From Flavobacteriales bacterium (GTDB lineage Bacteria; Bacteroidota; Bacteroidia; Flavobacteriales_G; Salibacteraceae): DNA of 64,000 nt. Position 1 is the first letter of the stretch; every line of letters starts with the position of its first letter. This document shows positions 9,271-17,177 of this stretch, piece by piece. The notes beneath the pieces were generated by a model, which saw nothing but the letters and a program-made list of their open reading frames with translations, was not told the origin of the DNA and did not search any database. The DNA lies in contig JAGQYO010000001.1 of NCBI GenBank assembly GCA_020435995.1, positions 124,001 through 188,000 of the forward strand, in the 5' to 3' direction. The position numbers were made by a program, and so were the translations under genes.

Positions 9271-9723
9271 TTATTCCCTGAAGCCAAGAACCACGGTTAC
9301 ACAACCGCTGGGAGGGATGTTGTTGGCATTTGAAGGGTCTTCGGGGACAACTACATCAATGATTAATTCTTGAGTTGAATTCACTCGAAAGTCCCATGAG
9401 TCTTTTCCGCCTTCTACCGAATTATAAAGCTCTTCTCCGTCAGTATCACTTACCCTGAAACGAACTTTATCTCCAAGAATGGGGTGGGCGCAAACCAAAA
9501 GGCGGTAATCGAGCAGAGAATAAAAAGTCATACGCAATGATGCCGAATCACCCTCAAACAGGGTAGTAGAATTCATCTGCCCATTATTGGTATATGGGGT
9601 TAAACTCGGCAAACATTTATTTTTTGTGAATCCCTTACAGCCTTGGGAATGAACACCAACAGCAAAAACGAACATCAATATAACTGTTGAAACTGATTTT
9701 ATAAAGATCATATTCTTAAGCAT
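9271..9723 (-). CDS. Exported protein of unknown function
   Basis: I do not recognise this 150-residue protein. Starting at ATG 9723 it has a signal peptide (KSVSTVILMFVFAVGVHSQG). The mature part carries cysteines near CKGF, NKCLP, VCAHP and SGCVT and ends in a hydrophobic strand (GCVTVVLGFRE), suggesting a disulfide-containing beta domain. The frame is open to 9753, but ATG 9723 places the signal peptide at the N-terminus and overlaps the upstream lipoprotein stop by eight bases, which suggests translational coupling. It is followed by dprA after 15 bases. The two exported genes probably act together. Confidence 0.7.
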   Translation of the reverse strand: MLKNMIFIKSVSTVILMFVFAVGVHSQGCKGFTKNKCLPSLTPYTNNGQMNSTTLFEGDSASLRMTFYSLLDYRLLVCAHPILGDKVRFRVSDTDGEELYNSVEGGKDSWDFRVNSTQELIIDVVVPEDPSNANNIPPSGCVTVVLGFRE

Positions 9724-10618
9724 GTTTATTTCGAATTTCATGAGATTTCTCAACGATTCGTTTCAACAAATCATTAGGAAACACATAGGTTTTTTTGCTT
9801 CCAACGGTTGCTACACCCTTTTCATCCACTACTTTTTCTTTTCTCTCGTGTTTTACTTGTATTTCGTCAAACAGTAACTGCAATGCCTCCAAATCAGTAA
9901 TGAGTTCTTTTAAGTTTTTGGGATCTTTAAACGAATCCATGTAATTGATCAATTGTTTTAACGAAGACTTTTGATCACCAACGCGGTTTACAAATTCTGG
10001 ATCCGGATTTGAAACATTTATGAGAGAGGTAGCAATATGTAATCCCTCAACCCAAGCTCCAGCAGCAACCAACGCGGCAAAACTTTCTCGCCCATCTTCT
10101 TTCAAGTCGTTATTCGCTTGCCAATAAGACTCCGACAAGTATTTGAGCACTGAATCTTCGTTCTCAATATTCGCTTCAATTTTTTCGATAAACTCCGCCG
10201 TAAAAACGTTGCTCAATGCTAGATCTACGCTCAGTTCACGTACAACAGAGAAATAATCCAAACAGTCTTGTTGTTGGTCAAATGCATTAGCAAAACTTAA
10301 ATCAGCAATAAAAACACCAAGTCCAACTGCCTTTTCTTTTGAAGTTTGGTAGCCATTTTTATTTGCTGGGCTATTGAGAATTCGTTTGTTGTAAACCGCA
10401 CCCGACTTCTTAAGAATTCGAGATGTTTCCATGGGTGATGGGAGCGAAAAGAAGACAATTTTTGCCCTTTGAAAACGCACCTTTTCTTTAGGGTCAACAT
10501 TGGTTATGCTTTCTACCTCTTCGTCTAACTTTGAATTACCCGAGTCTTTTGACCCACAGGAAAAAAAAACCAACGGAAATATTAGAAGTGCTAAAAGTTT
10601 ATTGAATATCAAGTTCAT
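9716..10618 (-). CDS. Conserved Bacteroidota lipoprotein, function unknown
   Basis: From ATG 10618 the product has 300 residues with a lipoprotein signal (LLALLIFPLVFFSCGS; Cys after FFS). After an acidic linker comes a helical domain with FSLPSPMETSRILKKSGAVY, RILNSPANKNGY, KAVGLGVFIADLSFAN and LVAAGAWVEGLHIATSL. I recall the pattern 'SP.E....K..GA.Y...LLN' followed by 'LGVY.ADL.YA' from unnamed Bacteroidota lipoproteins, but no function is known to me. A TTG at 10627 gives a three-residue extension and is less likely. It overlaps the following exported protein gene by eight bases. Confidence 0.78.
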   Translation of the reverse strand: MNLIFNKLLALLIFPLVFFSCGSKDSGNSKLDEEVESITNVDPKEKVRFQRAKIVFFSLPSPMETSRILKKSGAVYNKRILNSPANKNGYQTSKEKAVGLGVFIADLSFANAFDQQQDCLDYFSVVRELSVDLALSNVFTAEFIEKIEANIENEDSVLKYLSESYWQANNDLKEDGRESFAALVAAGAWVEGLHIATSLINVSNPDPEFVNRVGDQKSSLKQLINYMDSFKDPKNLKELITDLEALQLLFDEIQVKHERKEKVVDEKGVATVGSKKTYVFPNDLLKRIVEKSHEIRNKHA

Positions 10619-10694
10619 AACGGGCAATTACTTTTTCGAATCCTCGCAAAAATAGAAATAAAAGCCATCTGGTATTCTATCAAGTGATTATTCG

Positions 10695-10726
10695 TTGTTA
10701 GAATGGCGGCAATCAGGATATATTTG
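10695..10726 (+). promoter_or_regulatory. Probable Bacteroidota-type promoter of tatD
   Basis: A TTG at 10695-10697 and a TATATTTG at 10719-10726 are separated by 21 bases, matching the TTG-N(17-23)-TAnnTTTG pattern. Only four bases separate the -7 element from the ATG at 10731, so the transcript would start at or next to the start codon and be essentially leaderless. Confidence 0.5.
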
Positions 10727-10730
10727 GCCC

Positions 10731-11528
10731 ATGAATAAGTGGTCAGACACACATTGCCATATTTATGGAGAACAGTTCGATCAGGATAGAAAAGAAATGC
10801 TTCTAAATGCCCAAAAAGCTGGTGTAAAGCGTTTTTTTCTTCCCAATATTGATAGCCAATACACCGATCGTTTGCTATCCCTCGTTAGGGAAGAACCTAC
10901 AATGTGCCTTCCTATGACGGGCCTACACCCTTGTTCGGTTAAGGAGAATTTTCGCGAAGAGCTGAATGAAGTTCGCCAGCTATATCGTCAACAAGAATCG
11001 CGATTACCTTCAGGTTCCAAAATAGTTGGCGTGGGCGAAATAGGGCTAGATCTGTACTGGGACAAGTCATTTTTAAAAGAACAGCAAGAAGCGTTTATTA
11101 CTCAATCTGAGTGGGCTAAAGAGTGGGGCTTGCCTATAATTATTCATGTGCGAGATGCCTTTGATGAGATATTCGAATTAATGGATCAAGTGAATTCGAA
11201 GGAACTTACTGGAATATTTCATTGTTTTACCGGAAGTGAGGCTGAAGCCCAACGAATTATTGGATTCGAGGGATTTAAGTTGGGAATAGGAGGTGTTGTA
11301 ACTTTTAAAAATGGGGGACTAGACAAAGTTTTGCCTCATGTACCCCTCGAGTATATCGTATTAGAGACCGACAGCCCCTACTTAGCTCCCGTTCCTTATA
11401 GAGGAAAAAGAAATGAAAGTGCATACCTTGAGATCATCGCACAGCGAGTAGCCGATATTTATGAAATGCCCATCGAAGAGCTGTCTCGAATAACAGAAGC
11501 AAATACCGATGAAATTTTTAAGCTTTGA
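10731..11528 (+). CDS. TatD family metal-dependent hydrolase/DNase
   Basis: The 265-residue product starts with MNKWSDTHCHIY, whose H-x-H binds metal. Further TatD landmarks are GVGEIGLDLYW, IIIHVRDAF, GIFHCFTGS and the closing LETDSPYLAPVPYRGKRN. TatD proteins are TIM-barrel metal-dependent enzymes with 3'-5' exonuclease activity and roles in DNA repair or turnover. An upstream TTG at 10695 would add twelve residues before the metal-binding strand and lies in the promoter-like sequence, so ATG 10731 is chosen. Fifteen bases separate it from the asparaginase gene. Confidence 0.93.
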   Translation: MNKWSDTHCHIYGEQFDQDRKEMLLNAQKAGVKRFFLPNIDSQYTDRLLSLVREEPTMCLPMTGLHPCSVKENFREELNEVRQLYRQQESRLPSGSKIVGVGEIGLDLYWDKSFLKEQQEAFITQSEWAKEWGLPIIIHVRDAFDEIFELMDQVNSKELTGIFHCFTGSEAEAQRIIGFEGFKLGIGGVVTFKNGGLDKVLPHVPLEYIVLETDSPYLAPVPYRGKRNESAYLEIIAQRVADIYEMPIEELSRITEANTDEIFKL

Positions 11529-11531
11529 AAA

Positions 11532-11539
11532 TATATTTG
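11532..11539 (+). promoter_or_regulatory. Possible -7 promoter element before the asparaginase gene
   Basis: TATATTTG at 11532-11539 fits the TAnnTTTG element and, like that of tatD, is followed by exactly four bases and the ATG at 11544. No good TTG lies 17-23 bases upstream, so this may be chance or a weak internal promoter. Confidence 0.3.
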
Positions 11540-11543
11540 TACC

Positions 11544-12578
11544 ATGTCTAAATCTGATTCAAACGCTTCAATTCTTGTAATTTATACCGGTGGTACCATT
11601 GGGATGATTTTGGATCCAATCGATGGACAGCTCAAACCATTTAATATGAATCACCTTATGGAAACGGTTCCGGAACTTAGGCGATTCAATTTTAATATTT
11701 ACACTGAGTCATTTAAGGTCCCCATCGATTCTTCGGATATGAGTCCATTGGGATGGATAGAATTGGCCAATATTATTTCTCAGAATCACAACAATTATGA
11801 TGGTTTTGTAATTCTTCACGGCACCGATACCATGGCCTACACCGCATCTGCCTTGAGTTTTTTGCTTCGAGGTTTGGCAAAGCCGGTTATTCTCACTGGT
11901 TCGCAATTGCCAATTGGTATGATTCGCACTGATGGAAAGGAGAACCTAATTACGGCCTTAGAAATTAGTGCCAACAATGCCATTCACGGTTTTAATATGT
12001 GCGAAGTTGGGATTTACTTCGACAGCGTTTTGTATCGCGGAAACCGAACCAGTAAGGTAAGTACTGGGCATTTTAATGCATTTAGTTCTCCAAATTATAT
12101 GGCTTTGGCCAATGCAGGAGTCGAAATATCATTTAACCAAAGTGCCCTTTTAAAAGATCCAAAAACGGGGCTTCTTCCTTTTAAAGGCCTGAATCAAAAC
12201 ATTGCGGTTCTTCCTGTATTTCCTGGAATTACCGAAAAAGTGGTACGCGCGATATGCCAAACAGAAGGGTTAGAAGCTGTCATTTTGAGGACGTATGGAT
12301 CAGGAAATGCACAAAGGGACAAAGCCTTGCTTGACCCATTAAAATCCTTTGTAGATGCAGGGGGTTTGGTGCTAAATGTTTCTCAATGTGCCGAAGGCCG
12401 AGTTCGCCAGCGAAAATATCAAACAGGAGCAGCATTGGCTGACTTAGGTGTTATATCTGGCCAAGACTCTACCCTCGAAGCTGCCATTACCAAACTTATG
12501 TACTGCCTTGGTAATTATCAAAAGGATAAGGTAGCGGACAAATTTAAAACATCACTTTGTGGTGAGATTTCAGTATGA
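11544..12578 (+). CDS. ansA: Type I L-asparaginase
   Basis: This enzyme hydrolyses asparagine to aspartate and ammonia in the cytoplasm. The 344-residue sequence has the N-terminal catalytic threonine motif IYTGGTIGM, the second motif VILHGTDTMAYTASALSFLL with the catalytic Thr-Asp pair, and TGSQLPIG. There is no signal peptide, which favours the cytoplasmic type I enzyme over periplasmic type II. Length agrees with AnsA. The gene lies 15 bases after tatD and its stop overlaps the next gene's start in ATGA (12575-12578). Confidence 0.93.
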   Translation: MSKSDSNASILVIYTGGTIGMILDPIDGQLKPFNMNHLMETVPELRRFNFNIYTESFKVPIDSSDMSPLGWIELANIISQNHNNYDGFVILHGTDTMAYTASALSFLLRGLAKPVILTGSQLPIGMIRTDGKENLITALEISANNAIHGFNMCEVGIYFDSVLYRGNRTSKVSTGHFNAFSSPNYMALANAGVEISFNQSALLKDPKTGLLPFKGLNQNIAVLPVFPGITEKVVRAICQTEGLEAVILRTYGSGNAQRDKALLDPLKSFVDAGGLVLNVSQCAEGRVRQRKYQTGAALADLGVISGQDSTLEAAITKLMYCLGNYQKDKVADKFKTSLCGEISV

Positions 12579-14518
12579 TTAAACGGTTTCAACATCAGCT
12601 TACTATAGTTTTTATTGTTTCGTTTTTGGCGTATGCCAATACCCTTTCTTACGAATTTGTATTGGATGATAAAATTGTCATCACCGAAAACTCCTTTACC
12701 AAAAAAGGTGTTGATGGCTTAGCCGACATATTTAATAATGATAGCATGACCGGCTTTTTTGGAACCGATAAAAGTTTGGTTACAGGTGGTCGCTATCGCC
12801 CATTGTCAATGGCAATTCACGCCATTGAGTGGGAAGTGTTTGGAAACAACCCCTTTTGGTTCCATTTGTTCAGTGTGCTTTTTTACGCTTTATCTGTTTG
12901 TCTCTTGTTTTTAATTTTAATTCAGCTTTTGCCGCGAGGCCCAGATGCATATTTAAATTGGCCTTTTTTGGCAACTCTTTTTTTCGCTCTTCACCCGCTG
13001 CATACTGAGGTGGTAGCTAACATTAAAAGCCGCGACGAAATTGTAAGTATTTTATTTGTTTTTCTGTCCTTTTTGGCCATGATAAAATACACAGACCTAA
13101 AAAAGCCAATCTATTTAGCGGGTGCAGGCATTTGCTTTTTCTTAAGCCTTTTGTCTAAAGAATCCTCTGTTGTTTTTGTTGCTATCATTCCCATGGGCCT
13201 TTACTATTTTAAAGAAGAGTTTTTAAAAAAACAACTTGTGGCCGTTTCATCATCACTTGTGGCTATTACGGCGTCTTATATTATTCTTCGAATAGCCATT
13301 GTAGGCTCCGCCAAAATTCAAATAGCAAAGGAGCTTATGAATAATCCATTTCTGGAGGCAACTGACATGGAGAAGTGGGCAACGATATTCTACACATTAT
13401 TACTTTATCTAAAACTGTCTTTTATTCCCCATCCACTTACCCACGATTACTACCCCAAACAAATTCCAATTGTGGATTGGACCAATGTGTATTCCTTACT
13501 TGCCTTGGCAATCTATGGGGCAATGTTGGTTTATGCCCTATACGGGTTAAAGAAAAAAAATCCGATTTCGTTTATGATATGGGTATATTTTGCTGGTCTC
13601 GCATTGTACACCAACATTCTGTTTCCAATAGGTACGTTTATGAACGAGCGTTTTCTATATGTATCTACTATCGGGATTGCCCTATTCTTTAGCTATTTGA
13701 TGATTTCGGTTATTAAAAAGAGATCAATTCAGTTGGTGTTAACTGGTGCTATTTTGCTGTTATATGGTTTTAAAACTATTGATCGAAACTCGGCTTGGGA
13801 AACAGACACAACGCTTTCTCTTACCGATATTGAAATTTCGGGAAACAGTGCAAAGTGTAATATGGCAGCGGGAATGGCGCTTTTAGAACGCTCTGAAACA
13901 CAGAAGAATTCCGCACTTGAGAAAAAGGACCTCAGCCAATCGGTAAAGTATTTAACCAAATCATTGGAGCTTTATCCAACTTATCTTCCCCCTACCCTTC
14001 TTATGGGAAACGCGCTTACCAAACTCAAGGATTATGAACAGGGAATTGCGTACTATATAAGATGTTTGGCTTTGTCACCAGGATATAGTTTTGCTTTACA
14101 AAATTTAGAGTTTGTGGGGCAAGAGGCGTCAGCTGAAGGACAATTCGAAACGGCTCTAAAGGCGTACCAAGTCATTTTGGATAATTCAGATGCAAAAGCG
14201 GGGATTTATGAACGAATGGGTGAAATTTACGGCAAGGAATTAAATCGGCCAGACCTCGCACTTCCTTTCTTAGAAAAGGCATTGGCCAAATCGCCAAAAG
14301 ATGGGAATATCTCGCAAAAGCTAGGAATAGTATATGGCATGTTGGGAAAAAACCAAGAAGCTATTAATACTTTTGAGCAAGGAATATCGTTAAACCCAGA
14401 TAACGGAAGGTTGTGGTTGAATTTGGGAATCTCTTATCAATCGCTTGGAAATGTTGCAAAGGCTAATGAATGTTTTACAAAGGCTTTTGAGTTAGAACCT
14501 GCCTTGAGGAATGAATGA
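12575..14518 (+). CDS. Multi-pass membrane protein with C-terminal TPR repeats (TMTC-like)
   Basis: A 647-residue protein with about ten membrane helices up to about residue 410, then TPR repeats to the end. The first luminal/periplasmic loop carries YEFVLDDKIVITEN and GGRYRPLSMAIHAIEWEVFG, followed by LFFALHPLHTEVVANIKSRD, the layout of TMTC/ArnT-like GT-C glycosyltransferases in which the aspartate pair of the first loop is catalytic. The TPR units include NAL..LKDYEQGIAYYIRCLALSP and the canonical LGKNQEAINTFEQGISLNP, then LGNVAKANECFTKAFELEP. I infer an O-glycosyltransferase or mannosyl-transferase-like role at the inner membrane; donor and acceptor are unknown. It is coupled to ansA by a four-base overlap. 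Confidence 0.8.
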   Translation: MIKRFQHQLTIVFIVSFLAYANTLSYEFVLDDKIVITENSFTKKGVDGLADIFNNDSMTGFFGTDKSLVTGGRYRPLSMAIHAIEWEVFGNNPFWFHLFSVLFYALSVCLLFLILIQLLPRGPDAYLNWPFLATLFFALHPLHTEVVANIKSRDEIVSILFVFLSFLAMIKYTDLKKPIYLAGAGICFFLSLLSKESSVVFVAIIPMGLYYFKEEFLKKQLVAVSSSLVAITASYIILRIAIVGSAKIQIAKELMNNPFLEATDMEKWATIFYTLLLYLKLSFIPHPLTHDYYPKQIPIVDWTNVYSLLALAIYGAMLVYALYGLKKKNPISFMIWVYFAGLALYTNILFPIGTFMNERFLYVSTIGIALFFSYLMISVIKKRSIQLVLTGAILLLYGFKTIDRNSAWETDTTLSLTDIEISGNSAKCNMAAGMALLERSETQKNSALEKKDLSQSVKYLTKSLELYPTYLPPTLLMGNALTKLKDYEQGIAYYIRCLALSPGYSFALQNLEFVGQEASAEGQFETALKAYQVILDNSDAKAGIYERMGEIYGKELNRPDLALPFLEKALAKSPKDGNISQKLGIVYGMLGKNQEAINTFEQGISLNPDNGRLWLNLGISYQSLGNVAKANECFTKAFELEPALRNE

Positions 14519-14560
14519 TGAATCCTTGTATTAACAGAACTTTAAGGCGATTTGCAAGAC

Positions 14561-14589
14561 TTGTGCGATTAAAAAAAAATTGTAATTTG
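14561..14589 (+). promoter_or_regulatory. Probable promoter of tRNA-Ser / exbB unit
   Basis: TTG at 14561-14563 lies 18 bases before GTAATTTG at 14582-14589, a near match to the TAnnTTTG -7 element, about 45 bases before the tRNA. It follows the stop of the TPR gene by about 40 bases. Confidence 0.45.
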
Positions 14590-14633
14590 CGCCCGCTTTT
14601 AAGCTAGTGTAAGGCACGAGATGAGAGGTAATA

Positions 14634-14721
14634 GGAGAGGTGCAGGAGTGGCTGAACTGGCTCGCTTGGAAAGCGTGTAGATCTCACAAGGGTCTCGAGG
14701 GTTCGAATCCCTCTCTCTCCG
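14634..14721 (+). tRNA. tRNA-Ser (anticodon GGA)
   Basis: An 88-base class II tRNA. The acceptor strands GGAGAGG (14634-14640) and TCTCTCC (14714-14720) pair over seven bases, with discriminator G at 14721. The anticodon loop reads TTGGAAA, giving anticodon GGA for serine UCC/UCU. A variable arm of serine type (ATCTCACAAGGGTCTCG region) and a T-loop GGTTCGAATCC are present. No CCA is encoded. The exbB start follows after 62 bases with no terminator between. Confidence 0.95.
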
Positions 14722-14783
14722 CTGGGAATTGTAAAAAAATAAATATTAAAAATAAAACTGTAAGTAACTCAAAATCAATAAAA

Positions 14784-15638
14784 ATGAACAAGTTTTTTTC
14801 TGTTTTGGCGGTTTTCGCCATGTTGAATCTTGGATACGTTAATGGTGCATTTGCACAGGACGAAGACGTTGAAAACACGGAACAAATGGCTGCGGAACAA
14901 ACCGCTCCTACCGAACCTGTGGCTCCTGCACCTGTAGAAGCGGCACAAGATGAAGAGTCGGACGTAGTTGCTGCTTCATCTGAAGCTCCAGCTGCAGAGC
15001 GAAGTTTTCATCAAGTAGTGAAGGATAAATTTATCGCTGGAGGTCCAGGTTTTATGTCCTTTGTACTCATCTGTTTGATTCTTGGTTTGGCTGTGTGTAT
15101 TGAAAGAATTCTTTACCTAACGATGTCGACTACGAATACTAAGAAGTTGATAAGCGACGTTGAGTCTGCTCTAAAAAGCGGCGGAGTTGAAGCAGCAAAG
15201 GATGTTTGTAGAAATACAAAAGGACCTGTTGCTAGTATTTTCTACCAAGGTTTAGATAGATCTACTGAAGGAATTGATATGGTTGAAAAGTCAGTTGTTG
15301 CTTATGGGTCAGTTCAAATGGGACTCCTAGAGAAGGGTCTTTCTTGGATTTCATTGTTTATTGCGCTTGCACCTATGCTTGGTTTCTTTGGAACTGTAAT
15401 CGGTATGATTGACGCATTCGACGCCATTGCAGAAGCAAATAACATTTCTCCGGGTATTGTTGCTGGTGGTATTGGAGTTGCCTTAATTACTACGGTTTCT
15501 GGTCTGTTGGTAGCGATGATTCTTCAAGTTTTCTATAACTATATTGTAGCGAAGGTTGACGGAATAGTAAACGATATGGAAGATGCCTCAATTACCCTAA
15601 TTGATTTAATGATCAAGCATCAAAACGCTTCTAAATAA
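14784..15638 (+). CDS. exbB: ExbB/TolQ/MotA-family proton channel protein
   Basis: From ATG 14784 the product is 284 residues. A signal-peptide-like first helix (MNKFFSVLAVFAMLNLGYVN) is followed by an Ala/Pro/Glu-rich linker of about 50 residues, then the three-helix ExbB core: FMSFVLICLILGLAVCIERI, APMLGFFGTVIGMIDAF and GGIGVALITTVSGLLVAMIL. ExbB and ExbD form the proton-driven motor that energises TonB-dependent transport. The N-terminal helix plus acidic linker is an addition relative to E. coli ExbB but common in Bacteroidota. The frame extends upstream into the tRNA, which I reject. First gene of an ExbB / membrane protein / ExbD / ExbD cluster. Confidence 0.93.
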   Translation: MNKFFSVLAVFAMLNLGYVNGAFAQDEDVENTEQMAAEQTAPTEPVAPAPVEAAQDEESDVVAASSEAPAAERSFHQVVKDKFIAGGPGFMSFVLICLILGLAVCIERILYLTMSTTNTKKLISDVESALKSGGVEAAKDVCRNTKGPVASIFYQGLDRSTEGIDMVEKSVVAYGSVQMGLLEKGLSWISLFIALAPMLGFFGTVIGMIDAFDAIAEANNISPGIVAGGIGVALITTVSGLLVAMILQVFYNYIVAKVDGIVNDMEDASITLIDLMIKHQNASK

Positions 15639-15644
15639 TTAGAT

Positions 15645-16046
15645 ATGGCAGAGAAGATTTCATCAATGACACTTTATGTGCTTCTTGGTATAGGAGTGCT
15701 GGTGTTCTTATTAGGAATGGTGGGCGGTAATTACGAGGCTATGATTTATGTATCATATCTTTATGCTGGTATTACAATTATAGGGGCGCTTGCCGCTACT
15801 GTAATGGGAGCTATGAGTAAACCCGAAACCATCAAAGGAAGTTTATTGGGAGTTGGAGGTATGTTATTAATTATTGGAATTAGCTATGGTTTGGCCAATT
15901 CTACGGTAATGGACTACTATCCAAAAGGAACGACCGAAAGTGCGGTAAGATGGAGTGGTGCTGGATTATATGCCCTGTATATCCTTACTTTCCTCACTAT
16001 TGGCAGCATTATTTATGCTGGAGTTGCGAGTATTATTAAGAAATAA
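15645..16046 (+). CDS. Small four-helix membrane protein between exbB and exbD
   Basis: A 133-residue protein with about four membrane helices: TLYVLLGIGVLVFLLGMVGG, IYVSYLYAGITIIGALAATVM, GVGGMLLIIGISYGLA and LYALYILTFLTIGSIIYAGV. I do not assign it to a named family. Its position six bases after exbB and ten bases before exbD makes it almost certainly part of the motor operon, and a membrane protein at this place is a recurring feature of Bacteroidota exb loci as far as I recall. It may be a structural partner or assembly factor of the ExbB/ExbD complex (inference). Confidence 0.85.
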   Translation: MAEKISSMTLYVLLGIGVLVFLLGMVGGNYEAMIYVSYLYAGITIIGALAATVMGAMSKPETIKGSLLGVGGMLLIIGISYGLANSTVMDYYPKGTTESAVRWSGAGLYALYILTFLTIGSIIYAGVASIIKK

Positions 16047-16055
16047 GAAACAGAA

Positions 16056-16649
16056 ATGGCGATTAAAAAAGATCCACCGGAAATAAATGCCAGCTCTATG
16101 GCTGACATCGCGTTCCTGCTATTGGTCTTTTTTCTGGTGACAACTACGATGGATACCGATTTTGGTCTTGCGCGTAGGCTACCTCCTCCACTTCCGGATG
16201 AGATGGAAGAACCGCCAGAAATTAAGCAGAGAAACGTATTTGTGGTTTTGGTGAATGCTAACGATCAGCTTTTAGTTGAAGGTGAAATAATGGATATTTC
16301 GCAATTGAAGTTGGCAGCAAAGGAGTTTATTGCAAATCCTTATGGAAAAGAAGAACTTCCCGAAAAAGAACTAAAAGAAGTTCCGTTTTTTGGAAACTAC
16401 GAAATATCCAAGCAAGTCATCTCGCTTCAGAATGACAATGGAACTTCCTATAATATGTATATTCAAGTTCAGAATGAACTGGCTAGGGCATATAATGAAT
16501 TGAGAAATGAATTGGCTGAAGAAAAATTTGGAAAATCGTATGATATGTTGGTAGAACGCGATGATGAAGAACGCGTAAAAGCCGTGCGAAAGATTTATCC
16601 GCAAAGAATTTCTGAAGCTGAACCAAAAGATATAGGAGGGGCCCAATAA
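16056..16649 (+). CDS. exbD: ExbD/TolR-family biopolymer transport protein (first copy)
   Basis: The 197-residue product has the short cytoplasmic start with [26 protein letters not shown]: one membrane helix preceded by the conserved aspartate (here MAD) that carries protons with ExbB. The periplasmic part is longer than E. coli ExbD, with a QLLVEGE strand, an inserted segment and a helical region rich in glutamate. It is followed directly by a second exbD-like gene (TAATG overlap at 16645-16649), so the complex may contain two different ExbD subunits. Confidence 0.92.
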   Translation: MAIKKDPPEINASSMADIAFLLLVFFLVTTTMDTDFGLARRLPPPLPDEMEEPPEIKQRNVFVVLVNANDQLLVEGEIMDISQLKLAAKEFIANPYGKEELPEKELKEVPFFGNYEISKQVISLQNDNGTSYNMYIQVQNELARAYNELRNELAEEKFGKSYDMLVERDDEERVKAVRKIYPQRISEAEPKDIGGAQ

Positions 16650-17116
16650 TGTCAAAGTTTAGTAAAAAGAGCGATAAGGGATTGCCAGCGGTTTCTACTG
16701 CTTCACTTCCTGATATTGTATTTATGCTTTTGTTTTTCTTTATGGTTTCTACCGTAATGCGAGAAGTTGATTTGAAAGTGAAGATGAATCAACCTAGTGC
16801 TACTGAAATAAAGAAACTAGAGAATAAGGCTTTGGTGGATTATATCTACATTGGAGCGCCAGTGGATGCTAGAAAATTTGGTACTACACCACGAATACAG
16901 CTGAACGATGCTTTTGCTACAGTTGATGATATTCAGCCGTACATTGAGCAGAAAAGAGCTGAGCGAAACGAAGCGGAAGTCCCGTTGATTACCACAGCCT
17001 TAAAAGTGGATAAGGATACTAAAATGGGTATTGTTACAGAAGTAAAACAAGAACTCAGAAAGGTGCAAGCCCTGAAGTTGACCTATTCAACTTTGGAACG
17101 AATTGAAAGAGATTAG
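16649..17116 (+). CDS. exbD: ExbD/TolR-family biopolymer transport protein (second copy)
   Basis: A 155-residue protein with the ExbD arrangement: positively charged start (SKFSKKSDKG), then VSTASLPDIVFMLLFFFMVST with the proton-carrying aspartate, and a periplasmic domain ending VKQELRKVQALKLTYSTLERI. It overlaps the preceding exbD stop by one base (TAATG) and is the last gene before a strong terminator at 17132-17166. It is shorter than the first copy and lacks its acidic insertion, so the two are not recent duplicates. Confidence 0.92.
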   Translation: MSKFSKKSDKGLPAVSTASLPDIVFMLLFFFMVSTVMREVDLKVKMNQPSATEIKKLENKALVDYIYIGAPVDARKFGTTPRIQLNDAFATVDDIQPYIEQKRAERNEAEVPLITTALKVDKDTKMGIVTEVKQELRKVQALKLTYSTLERIERD

Positions 17117-17131
17117 CTTTCTTAAGCAATA

Positions 17132-17166
17132 GAAAAAAAGGCCAGATTTATCTGGCCTTTTTTATT
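17132..17166 (+). terminator. Rho-independent terminator of the exb operon
   Basis: GGCCAGA (17140-17146) and TCTGGCC (17151-17157) form a 7-bp stem with loop TTTA, preceded by a run of A and followed by a run of T, directly after the second exbD stop. Confidence 0.93.
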
Positions 17167-17177
17167 TCATACTTCTT

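Noticed and set aside
10703-10719. 17-base identity (AATGGCGGCAATCAGGA) with a site in the thioredoxin gene near 40255
   Set aside because: One copy is coding, the other a promoter spacer, no flanking similarity; a chance match is plausible in 64 kb.
14640-14783. Upstream extension of exbB through the tRNA-Ser gene
   Set aside because: It overlaps a well-folded tRNA and adds no ExbB sequence; ATG 14784 begins a signal-like helix.
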